Source: Labrys monachus
Lineage (GTDB): Bacteria > Pseudomonadota > Alphaproteobacteria > Rhizobiales > Labraceae
Reading direction: 5' to 3'
NCBI RefSeq assembly: GCF_030814655.1
Contig: NZ_JAUSVK010000001.1
Coordinates: 999,043 to 1,063,042 of the forward strand
DNA: 64,000 nt
In this document: piece after piece, positions 28,916 to 36,512 of the stretch
Layout of the letters: every line of letters starts with the position of its first letter
Numbering within the stretch: the stretch's first letter is position 1
Notes under the pieces: model-generated
Database searches by the model: none
Told to the model about the DNA's origin: nothing
What the model saw: the letters and a program-made list of their open reading frames with translations, nothing else
Position numbers and translations under genes: made by a program

Positions 28916-29788
28916 ATGCGGCTCCGTCACATCGAGGTTTTCCACGCCGTCAAGCAGACGGGCTCCATCAGCAAGGCGGCGGCCCTGCTCGGTGTCTCGC
29001 AGCCGGCGGCGAGCAAGGTCCTGCAGCACGCCGAGATCTCGCTCGGCTTCAAGCTGTTCGAGCGCGTGAAGGGTCGCCTGCAGCCGACAGTCGAGGCGGA
29101 GGTGCTGCATGTCGAGGTGGCGAAGCTGCATCGGGGGCTCGAGCAGCTCAGGACGCTGTCGGCGAATCTGCGCCGCTTTCCGGAGGGGCGGCTGCATATC
29201 GGCTGCCTGCCGAGCCTCGGGCTGTCGATCATGCCCCGGGTGATCGGGGCGTTCCGGCGCAACTATCCGGCGGTGACCTGCGAGGTCGAGACCGACCACA
29301 TCGACGCCCTCGTCGCCGCCCTGCACGCGCGCCGGCTGGATTTCGCCGTGACGCTGTTCCCGAGCGAGCATCCGGGATTGCGGACGCAGGTGCTCGCCGA
29401 AGTGGACCTCGTCCATTTCAGCGCCGTGCCGGGAGGGGACGTCCGCCTCACCGAGATCGACAGTTCCGAACTGGTCGGCATTTCGCGCAGCGACAAGATC
29501 GGCGACCTCATCGCCCGCAATCTCGAGGCAGCCGGCCATCCCTACAATCCGGCCGTCGAGGTGCAGACCTATTTCCTCGCCTGCGCCTTCGCGGCTGCCG
29601 GCGGGGGCGCCGCCATCGTCGACGAGCTGACGGCACGGAGCATGGCGAAGGACGGGCTTTTCCTGCGGCGGACGCAGCCGCGAATGTCGGTGGAACTCGC
29701 CTTCCTCACCCATGAGGCGCATACCGCGCGGGGCTTCTATACCGATTTCATCCGTATCCTGAAGGCAGCCGTCCAGGCCAGCCGCTGA
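28916..29788 (+). CDS. LysR family transcriptional regulator
   Basis: The 290-aa product has the LysR HTH at residues 1-60 (LRHIEVFHAVKQTGSISKAAALLGVSQPAASKVLQHAE) and the LysR ligand domain from about residue 88. I chose the ATG at 28916, where the family begins and which follows GGGAGAGG; an in-frame ATG at 28889 lies inside the palindrome. It is divergent from the Dpp-like operon and is its likely regulator. Confidence 0.93.
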   Translation: MRLRHIEVFHAVKQTGSISKAAALLGVSQPAASKVLQHAEISLGFKLFERVKGRLQPTVEAEVLHVEVAKLHRGLEQLRTLSANLRRFPEGRLHIGCLPSLGLSIMPRVIGAFRRNYPAVTCEVETDHIDALVAALHARRLDFAVTLFPSEHPGLRTQVLAEVDLVHFSAVPGGDVRLTEIDSSELVGISRSDKIGDLIARNLEAAGHPYNPAVEVQTYFLACAFAAAGGGAAIVDELTARSMAKDGLFLRRTQPRMSVELAFLTHEAHTARGFYTDFIRILKAAVQASR

Positions 29789-30141
29789 TTATTTCTGCGC
29801 TCGCGTTGACTCGCTTCGTGGGCAGATGTTATCTTTTAAGAACGATAGAGATTTGTGCCCCGGTCTGCTTTCAGCGGCCGGGGCTTTATTTTGACCCGAG
29901 CCTTTCAGGCTCGAGGAAAACGGGTTTCATCTTGGAAAGGGGCTTTTCCGCGCCCCGTTGAACTTCGTCGAAGGGGGGGCGGCCTCGCAGGCGTCCGCAT
30001 TTCCGCTTCCTTCGACGCATTCCACCCGGACGATGGTCCCCGACCATCGCAGTCCCCGCACGCGCACGCCCTGTTCCGCGCAACGACATCCCGCACCCCT
30101 GTCTTTCCCTTCCACTCGCGACCTGGGTTCCCGAGGCATCG
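29789..30141. other. Gap between LysR gene and prophage remnant
   Basis: About 350 bp with the LysR-side terminator at 29857-29892. The remainder (29893-30141) has no supported gene. It probably includes the left boundary of the prophage remnant, but I see neither a tRNA gene nor an obvious attachment repeat. Confidence 0.5.
29857..29892 (+). terminator. Rho-independent terminator after LysR gene
   Basis: A 7-bp GC stem, GCCCCGG (29857-29863) and CCGGGGC (29878-29884), is followed by TTTATTTT. It lies 68 bp after the LysR stop on the + strand and would isolate that gene from the downstream phage genes. Confidence 0.75.
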
Positions 30142-32013
30142 ATGTCCATTACGACCAACGACAATCGCCGCTCCTATGGCGGCGACGGGCTGAACACCGC
30201 CTTCGCCTTTTCCATTCCCTTCACCGCAGCCTCCGACCTGGTGGCGCTGCTGCGCGCGCCCGACGGCACCCAAACCCTCCAGGTGCTCGGCACCGACTAT
30301 ACGGTCTCCGGCGCCGGCAACCCGGCCGGCGGCACGGTGACGTTCACGACGGCGCCGGCCTCCGGCGTCACCGTAGTGATCTACCGCGACGTGCCGCTGA
30401 CGCAGCCCATGAACCTGCAGGACGGCGGACCGCTGCCGGCGGCGACGGCGAACGGCGCCTTCGACCGGCTCACCATGATGATGCAGCGGCTCTATGAGCG
30501 GGTCGCCCGCGGCATCACCCTGCGCGAGACCGACACGCCCGGCGCCGGCACGCTCGATGCCGGCGGCAACGAACTCGCCAACCTTGCCGACGGCACGCAG
30601 ACCTCCAGCGCCGTGACGGTCGGCCAGCTGGCGGCGGTCACGCCCGTGCTGGACGGCCTGGCGGCGGCCGCGCAGGCTTCGGCGGATAGCGCCGCTTCGT
30701 CGTCGGCAACGGCCCAGGGCGCGGCCTCCGCCGCTTCCGGGAGCGCGGCGAGCGCTTCGGCGGCGGCATCGAGCGCGGGGACATCGGCGACGAATGCGGG
30801 GGCCTCCGCTACAGCCGCCGCCGCGAGCGCGGCACAGTCGAGGATCAGCTGGAAGGGGCAATGGGCCACCGGCACGGCCTATGCCGTGGCGGACGCCGTG
30901 CAGAACGGCGGCTCGTCCTATTTCTGCATCCTCGCCCACACGGCGGGTTCGACCACGCAGCCGGGCGTCGGCGCATCCTGGCAGACGGCCTGGAGCCTGA
31001 TGGCGGCCAAAGGCACGGCGGGCACCGGCACGGGCGACATGCTGGCCGCGACCTATGACCCGCAGGGCAAGGCCGCCGATGCGTTCAACCGGACCAACCA
31101 TACGGGAACGCAGGCGATCAGCACCGTCGCCAACCTGCAATCCTCGCTCGACGCGAAGGCCGCGACCACGGCCGTGGGGTTCTTCTCCAAGCTGGTCGAA
31201 ACCATCAAGACCGCCGACTATACGGTGACCACGGCCGACGCCGGCGGCATGCTCGTCGCCAACAAGGCGAGCGCGATCACCTTCACGCTGCCGACGGCCG
31301 CTTCCGCCTCGGGCGAGGCCTTCTTCTTCCGCAATATCGGCGCCGGCGCACTGACCCTGGACGGCAACGGCAGCGAGACGATCGAGGGCGCCACGACACT
31401 CGCCCTGCCGCAGGGCACCGAAGCCATGCTGTGGTCCAACGGCACCGCCTGGCGCGCCGCCGTCACGCCCCGCGCAGCGACCACGACGGAGGCCCAGGGC
31501 GGGACGGCCACGGGTGTCTATATGGATCCGGCGGGGACGAAGGCGGCGATCAGCATTCTCGCGTCCTCGGCTCCGGATGTCTGGGTGCGTGAAGAGCAAG
31601 CATCAGGCACCGGCGGAGGCTCCTCGGTCACAGGTAGCGCCACAACGCGGACCCTTAACACGGTGAAGCGGAATGTCCTGTCGGGTGCGTCACTCGCCTC
31701 CAACCAAGTCACGCTGCCGGCTGGCACGTATTTCGCGACATGGGCAGCGCCGGGCTACAAGTGCCAGACCCATCAGAGTGTGCTCTACAATGTGACTGAT
31801 GGAGCTGAAATCGGTCGCGGCCGGCATATGTATAGCGATCCGACCTACCTGGACATGGCAGCATCTGTCGGTGAGGCGGCGTTCACGATTAGCTCAGCCA
31901 AAGTGGTGCAGGTCAGACATCAGTTTTCACTCGCGACCACCAACGGACTTGGCGCCGCAAATTCTCTCGGTATCGAAATCTATACCGAACTCATGATCTG
32001 GAAGGTTCCGTAA
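30142..32013 (+). CDS. Phage tail fibre protein
   Basis: The 623-aa product has an N-terminal T7-tail-fibre-like attachment domain (about residues 1-135: FAFSIPFTAASDLVALLR, then GAFDRLTMMMQRLYERVARG). A long alanine/serine-rich segment, probably a coiled-coil or fibrous shaft, spans about residues 170-235. The C-terminal tip (about residues 475-623) begins VWVREEQASGTGGG and ends GIEIYTELMIWKVP, like tip domains of many phage fibres. The 3' 450 bp are less GC-rich, consistent with exchange of the receptor-binding tip. It overlaps the next gene by one base. Confidence 0.85.
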   Translation: MSITTNDNRRSYGGDGLNTAFAFSIPFTAASDLVALLRAPDGTQTLQVLGTDYTVSGAGNPAGGTVTFTTAPASGVTVVIYRDVPLTQPMNLQDGGPLPAATANGAFDRLTMMMQRLYERVARGITLRETDTPGAGTLDAGGNELANLADGTQTSSAVTVGQLAAVTPVLDGLAAAAQASADSAASSSATAQGAASAASGSAASASAAASSAGTSATNAGASATAAAASAAQSRISWKGQWATGTAYAVADAVQNGGSSYFCILAHTAGSTTQPGVGASWQTAWSLMAAKGTAGTGTGDMLAATYDPQGKAADAFNRTNHTGTQAISTVANLQSSLDAKAATTAVGFFSKLVETIKTADYTVTTADAGGMLVANKASAITFTLPTAASASGEAFFFRNIGAGALTLDGNGSETIEGATTLALPQGTEAMLWSNGTAWRAAVTPRAATTTEAQGGTATGVYMDPAGTKAAISILASSAPDVWVREEQASGTGGGSSVTGSATTRTLNTVKRNVLSGASLASNQVTLPAGTYFATWAAPGYKCQTHQSVLYNVTDGAEIGRGRHMYSDPTYLDMAASVGEAAFTISSAKVVQVRHQFSLATTNGLGAANSLGIEIYTELMIWKVP

Positions 32014-32459
32014 TGAAATATGCCTTACTCAGCAACGGCGTGGTGGACAACATCGCGTACGAATCATTCCCCGGCTATGTAGAGGCCTCGGATATGGTCT
32101 TCGGAGGATTCACGCAGAACGGTGACGGAACCTTCTCGCCGCCAGCCATCCCAGCCGCCCTGTTGCCCACGCTCGACGACGTCAAGGCCGAATGCAAACG
32201 CCGCATTCTCGCTGTGGCGTCGCTTGAGGCGCAGTCTAACATCAACGGCTATGTGAACAACATCAATGCGATGGTGGCGACCGGCGGCACGCTTACGACC
32301 GACGAGCATGCCGACCTGCTGCTGTTCAACCGGGCGATGCGTTGGATTGCGGCGATGCGCACCGCCTGCCCCGCCCTGGTCGGCGTTGCGGATTACACCG
32401 CGGACAGCCATTGGCCCGCGCTCGACGCCGATCTCGCCGCCTTCGCTCAGAGGTTTTGA
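32013..32459 (+). CDS. Phage tail-fibre-associated hypothetical protein
   Basis: The 148-aa product starts in the stop codon of the tail-fibre gene (TAATG), so it is translationally coupled to it. The N-terminus MKYALLSNGVVDNIAYESFPGY is typical of small proteins encoded after phage tail fibres. The rest is a helical segment with NINGYVNNINAMVATGGTLTTDE. A role in fibre assembly is plausible from position only. Confidence 0.7.
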   Translation: MKYALLSNGVVDNIAYESFPGYVEASDMVFGGFTQNGDGTFSPPAIPAALLPTLDDVKAECKRRILAVASLEAQSNINGYVNNINAMVATGGTLTTDEHADLLLFNRAMRWIAAMRTACPALVGVADYTADSHWPALDADLAAFAQRF

Positions 32460-32616
32460 CGCTGCGGTGCCCTGATCTTTGCGGAAGAAGCGCGCTTCTT
32501 GCTGTTGATCCATCGGCGACAATTGTCTAGCATCTCCGTATGCGCTATGGGAACGAAGGAATTAAAGCAACGGAACTGGGGCATAGCCGTTAAGAACTAT
32601 GCGGGGTGCAGCCTTC

Positions 32617-33600
32617 ATGAAAAAAGGGAAGATTGACGCAATTCAGGCGTTGCGCGGGGTGGCGGCACTGATGGTCGTGGCTAGGCATTCCTGGGAATCC
32701 TTCAACATCGGTGGTGCCGGCGTAGATCTATTCTTCGTGATCTCTGGATTTACGATGGTCTATGCGTCCAAGCCGATGTTTGGATCCGGTAGGTCGATAT
32801 TTCCCTTTATCGAAAGAAGATTGATACGAATTTATCCGGTCTATTGGGCGGCTACGGCCTTAATCATTTTGCTGCTCGGCCTTCCGGACATGCCCAATCT
32901 CATCGGGTCTATACTTCTCATCCCCCTGGCGGATCGACCTATTATCAATCCAGGCTGGACGCTCATATACGAGGTGTTCTTCTACGCAATATTTGCCGCC
33001 ATGCTCTGCTTGCCTATGAGACAGGCAGCGGCGGCCGTGATAGGCGCTTTGCTCCTGGTGACGGTCGTGGGCCCATATGTGCCTTTTATAAGCGCCTATG
33101 CGGACCCGATCGTGTTGGATTTTGCGGCAGGGGTCCTGCTTGGAGTCGCCTATTGCGAAGGGGCCCGATTGACGCGCTTACCCGCGAATTACCTCCTGCT
33201 GGCCGGTATCTTGATGGTTGGTCTGATAGCCTTGCTGGGCGAGTTCAATGGACAGATCTGGCTACGGCTGATCGCCTGGTGCCTACCTGCGACCTTGATC
33301 TTCGTCGCCCTGGTCTTCGGCCCGGAAAGGAAGATTCTGAAGACCTTCGTTCTGCAGGGGCTGGGGGAGGCATCCTATTCGATCTATGTATTCCACTGGG
33401 TCGTGTATCGTGGGTTTCTCTCGGCCCCGCACCATCGCCCTGCAACCTTCATCACATCGATATTCCTCGGGCTCGGCTTCTTCTTTGCCTTCGAGCGGCC
33501 TGTCCTGGCCTTTCTGCGAACGCGGTTTGCCCGCTTGCAACCCTACCCGCAGGCCTCTCAGGCACCGGCAACCGCCATAGCGCCGGCGGTTATCGATTAG
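32617..33600 (+). CDS. Acyltransferase 3 family protein
   Basis: The 327-aa product is a multi-span membrane acyltransferase. It starts with IQALRGVAALMVVARHSWESF, which carries the family R-G and catalytic histidine, and continues with AGVDLFFVISGFTMVY near residue 40. About ten hydrophobic segments follow. Such proteins O-acetylate surface polysaccharides. The gene is visibly AT-richer than its neighbours and lies inside the prophage remnant, so it is probably a lysogenic-conversion-type cargo gene. The ATG at 32617 follows a GGGGTG site. Confidence 0.88.
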   Translation: MKKGKIDAIQALRGVAALMVVARHSWESFNIGGAGVDLFFVISGFTMVYASKPMFGSGRSIFPFIERRLIRIYPVYWAATALIILLLGLPDMPNLIGSILLIPLADRPIINPGWTLIYEVFFYAIFAAMLCLPMRQAAAAVIGALLLVTVVGPYVPFISAYADPIVLDFAAGVLLGVAYCEGARLTRLPANYLLLAGILMVGLIALLGEFNGQIWLRLIAWCLPATLIFVALVFGPERKILKTFVLQGLGEASYSIYVFHWVVYRGFLSAPHHRPATFITSIFLGLGFFFAFERPVLAFLRTRFARLQPYPQASQAPATAIAPAVID

Positions 33601-33640
33601 CTAGCCTGAAATCCCAGGTTTCTTTCCTGTGCGTCGCTTC

Positions 33641-34447
33641 TCAGGCGTTTGGGGCCCTGCTCTGCCGGGGAGGGGCTGCCAAGAATTTCCTGATCCAGGA
33701 CTTTATGCGGCGAGAAAGCTTCTTTCGCCGAACGTATCCTTCGGCATCCCTCGAAAGCATCTTTCTTTCTTTTTCAGACGACCTCTCGAAGATGTCGGTA
33801 TGCTTGTCAAAAGTCAAAATATTGGACTGATCGCCTCTGCGATAAATATTAGGAAGATTACGAGATTTTTCTAATGGCACTACTGTATCTGGGGTCACCA
33901 GCCAGGCCCCATAACCTTGCCGGAGGCACCATTGCGATAGGCTGTCCGGCCCAGATTCGAACTCCCACGACTCCTCTTTGCTGTTACAGCCATGCGGGTA
34001 TCTGTGCATCCTCTCGCACCGCACAAAGAAGCCGGTTCCTCGGATATGCGGATTGCGCTCGAATGAACTCGTCGAACCGTACAGACCGTCTCCGAATTTC
34101 GTCCTGGCGTCGACAAATGCACGAAGCCAGCCACGTCTATTAAAATGGGCCCACGACGAAAAGCACATTATCCAATCGTCGGGCTTCATGAGATAGGCCG
34201 CGAATATATGCGCACCAATGTCCCACCCACTGGCGGGATATTCGATTACTTCGTGAGGGACATTTCGAAATATATCGGCTATTTCTGGAGTATATCCGCC
34301 ATTGGAATTTACTAAAAACAGTCTGTGTTCATAGTCTGCGGGAAAATCGACGTATGTCTTCACAAATCGTTTAGCGGCGTCAATATATATTGCGGGCGTT
34401 GGAGCTCCGGGGGTGTTCCCCGCAATCACGAAAGTAATATTGATCAT
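33641..34447 (-). CDS. Unknown protein, possibly glycan-modifying (glycosyltransferase-like)
   Basis: The 268-aa product is a soluble protein starting ITFVIAGNTPGAPTPAIYIDAA. It contains GWDIGAHIFAAYLMKPDDWIMCF, YGSTSSFERNPHIRGTGFFVRC and a basic C-terminus (KLSRRIKSWIRKFLAAPPRQ). The layout recalls small glycosyltransferase-like proteins of surface-glycan clusters, but I cannot name a family. GGAGGG lies 8 bases before the ATG at 34447. It is convergent with the acyltransferase gene, opposite to the phage genes, and AT-richer than the host genes, which suggests transfer. Confidence 0.75.
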   Translation of the reverse strand: MINITFVIAGNTPGAPTPAIYIDAAKRFVKTYVDFPADYEHRLFLVNSNGGYTPEIADIFRNVPHEVIEYPASGWDIGAHIFAAYLMKPDDWIMCFSSWAHFNRRGWLRAFVDARTKFGDGLYGSTSSFERNPHIRGTGFFVRCERMHRYPHGCNSKEESWEFESGPDSLSQWCLRQGYGAWLVTPDTVVPLEKSRNLPNIYRRGDQSNILTFDKHTDIFERSSEKERKMLSRDAEGYVRRKKLSRRIKSWIRKFLAAPPRQSRAPNA

Positions 34448-34622
34448 CACCATTCCCTCCGGGGCGAGCATCACTTGCCCGCCTCTATAGCACCAGTCGC
34501 GTCGCTACGCCCAGCCCTCTCCTGTCCGACAGCCCTCTCCTGTCCGGCAAGGTAGATGCGGCGCGGTTGCCGCTGGCCATTGGCCGTCCGCCGCCTGACG
34601 CCTTTCGCCCCGTCACCTTGTC

Positions 34623-34644
34623 GCCGCCTTCGGGCGGCTTTTTT
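34623..34644 (+). terminator. UUCG-loop terminator immediately before the endolysin gene
   Basis: The stem GCCGCC (34623-34628) and GGCGGC (34633-34638) encloses a TTCG tetraloop and is followed by TTTTTT. This is a textbook intrinsic terminator on the + strand. It ends only 12 bases before the endolysin ATG, so upstream transcription would stop there or the hairpin could act on a read-through leader. Confidence 0.8.
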
Positions 34645-34656
34645 ATTGAGGCTCCC

Positions 34657-35181
34657 ATGAGCGCAGAGAATTTCCAGCGCGCGCTTTCGCTCGTCCTGAA
34701 ATCCGAGGGCGGCTACGTCAACAACCCGCGCGATCCGGGCGGGGCGACGAATTTCGGCATCACGCAGGCGGTTTACGACGGCTGGCGCGCCCGCAGGAAC
34801 CAGCTGCGGCAGTCGGTGCGCAGCATCGGCATGGCCGACGTCACGGCGATCTACCGCGACCAATACTGGGATGCGATCCGTGGCGACGAGCTGCCGCCGG
34901 GCATCGACTATGCCGTGTTCGATGCGGCCGTGAACAGCGGGCCGGTGCAGGGTGTGAAATGGCTGCAGCGCGCGCTGCCGGCCTCGCCCGTCGACGGGCA
35001 TATCGGGCTCGTCACCCTGGGCGCCGTCGCCGGCATCAACGACCGCGCCGCGCTGATCGAGCGTCTCTGCGCCCAGCGTCTCGGCTTCCTGCGCCGCCTC
35101 AAGCAGTGGCTGACCTTCGGCCGCGGCTGGTCGAACCGCATGGCGTCGGTGCAGGCGGCCGCCCTGGCGATGATCGGCTGA
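34657..35181 (+). CDS. Phage endolysin, GH108 lysozyme-like
   Basis: The 174-aa product has a glycosyl hydrolase 108 domain with the catalytic Glu17 in VLKSEGGYVNNPRDPGGATNFGIT (residues 13-36), followed by a PG_binding_3 domain (about residues 85-170). It degrades peptidoglycan during phage lysis. No signal peptide is visible, so it needs a holin. The start at 34657 follows TTGAGG; the frame is open to 34567 but that region holds the terminator. Next come a lipoprotein, a small gene and a holin-like gene. Confidence 0.92.
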   Translation: MSAENFQRALSLVLKSEGGYVNNPRDPGGATNFGITQAVYDGWRARRNQLRQSVRSIGMADVTAIYRDQYWDAIRGDELPPGIDYAVFDAAVNSGPVQGVKWLQRALPASPVDGHIGLVTLGAVAGINDRAALIERLCAQRLGFLRRLKQWLTFGRGWSNRMASVQAAALAMIG

Positions 35182-35235
35182 TCGAAACCCGCGCCCGGCG
35201 GCTCCGGGCAAATCCCCGAAACAGAGATATCCCCC

Positions 35236-35634
35236 ATGCTCTCCCGTCTTCTCGGGCTGGCGCTGCTCGCGCTCGCTCTGCCGCTCGGCGGCTGCTCGAT
35301 CGTCGGCGGCATCGCCGCCGGCACCACGAACAACATCTCGCCCAAGGCCGTCTACACGCTGCGCAACGGCTATGACGCGGCCTTCCTGGCGCCGGCCGCC
35401 AACTACGCGCAGCTGCCGCGCTGCGCTGCCGATGCGCATTTCACGACCACGGCGCCGTGCTCCGAAGCGAGCGTCATCCGGCAACTCCAGAAGGTCGACA
35501 AGGTCGCCCAGAAGGCGCTCGACGACCTGCAGGCCTTCGTGATCGCCAATCCGAAGCTGGACGCCAGCGCGCTGTTCCAGGCGGCGCAGCTGGCGATCTC
35601 CAACGCCGAAACCGCCATCGCCCTTTACAAGTGA
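35236..35634 (+). CDS. Putative lipoprotein of the phage lysis cassette
   Basis: The 132-aa product begins with a lipoprotein signal (MLSRLLGLALLALALPLGGCS, lipobox LGGC, Cys20). The mature protein is helical and alanine-rich, with two cysteines at about residues 63 and 75. Its place between endolysin and holin-like genes suggests a role in lysis, perhaps an outer-membrane spanin-like part, but no partner can be named. I cannot assign a family. Confidence 0.7.
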   Translation: MLSRLLGLALLALALPLGGCSIVGGIAAGTTNNISPKAVYTLRNGYDAAFLAPAANYAQLPRCAADAHFTTTAPCSEASVIRQLQKVDKVAQKALDDLQAFVIANPKLDASALFQAAQLAISNAETAIALYK

Positions 35635-35641
35635 GGCTCCC

Positions 35642-35863
35642 ATGTCCCCCGCAATTCTCGAATTCCTCCAGGCCGCTTCGGCCCTCATCCCGCTCATCGT
35701 CAAGGCGGGCGAGGACGTCACGCCCTTCATCGTCAACATCGTGTCGTCGGTGATGAACGGGAAGGACCCGACGGCCGAAGACTGGGCGGCCCTCCAGGCC
35801 AAGGAGAGCGCCCTGCGCGCCAAGCTGCAGAACGCCCTCGATGACGACGGAGCCGCGGCATGA
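35642..35863 (+). CDS. Small phage-associated protein
   Basis: The 73-aa product has a hydrophobic, amphipathic N-terminal half (AILEFLQAASALIPLIVKAGEDVTPFIVN) and a charged helical C-terminus. It starts 7 bp after the lipoprotein stop; the 13 bases up to the ATG are identical to those before the endolysin gene. It overlaps the next gene by ATGA. Small holin or antiholin function is possible from size and position. Confidence 0.6.
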   Translation: MSPAILEFLQAASALIPLIVKAGEDVTPFIVNIVSSVMNGKDPTAEDWAALQAKESALRAKLQNALDDDGAAA

Positions 35864-36309
35864 TCACGGCATCGCTCGCCTCCCTCGCCGCCGGGCCGGA
35901 CACCACCGTCTCGGCCGGCCCGCTGTTCCAGATCGTCGAGCCCTATCTCGTGTCGGGCCTCGGCGCGCTCGTCACGGCGCTGATCGCCTGGGCAGCGTCG
36001 GCCCTCCAGCGCTGGACCGGCGTGAAGATCGACCAGGCGCACCGCGAAGCGCTCCACAGCGCGGCGATGACCGGCGTGAACATGGCGCTGTCCCGCCTCG
36101 GTGCCACCGCCAATAGCCTCACGATCGACACCAGGTCGGCGGTGATCGCGCAGGCCGTCGCCTGGATGGAAAAGAGCGTGCCCGGCGCGCTGGCGCATTT
36201 CGGGATGACGCCCGGCAGGCTGGCCGACCTCGTCGAATCGAAGATCGGTTTGCTCGCCCAACCTGCGGCGGCGCGGGCCGGCACGATGTCGGCGATCAAG
36301 ACGCGGTAA
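35860..36309 (+). CDS. Holin-like membrane protein
   Basis: The 149-aa product has one clear transmembrane segment (YLVSGLGALVTALIAWAASALQRW, about residues 28-51) followed by a soluble helical domain ending near residue 149. Size and layout resemble LLH-type phage holins. It is the last gene of the lysis cassette and overlaps the gene before it by 4 bp. A different phage membrane protein cannot be excluded. Confidence 0.65.
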   Translation: MITASLASLAAGPDTTVSAGPLFQIVEPYLVSGLGALVTALIAWAASALQRWTGVKIDQAHREALHSAAMTGVNMALSRLGATANSLTIDTRSAVIAQAVAWMEKSVPGALAHFGMTPGRLADLVESKIGLLAQPAAARAGTMSAIKTR

Positions 36310-36512
36310 CGCCTCATCCGCGACGAAATCCTGCGGAGCCCGCCGCTCCGCCTCGTCGTCCTCACCGACACCGCGTGACAATGATCCCGGGCGGCTCGCC
36401 ACGCTTTCGCTGGTGGCCGCATCGGTGACGGCGCCTTATATGCGGGCGCACCGGCGTTGCCTTGACCGTTGATCGCAAACACCATTGAGGGGGAGGCATC
36501 GGGAGGAAAGAC

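Noticed and set aside
26911-29715. A 934-residue plus-strand frame opposite the DppA-like gene, running into the LysR gene
   Set aside because: The real genes on both strands (DppA-like and LysR) explain this region. The frame has no family similarity.
29789-36512. tRNA gene or attachment-site repeats around the prophage remnant
   Set aside because: I saw neither a tRNA-like fold nor a matching direct repeat at the two ends. Absence by eye is not proof.
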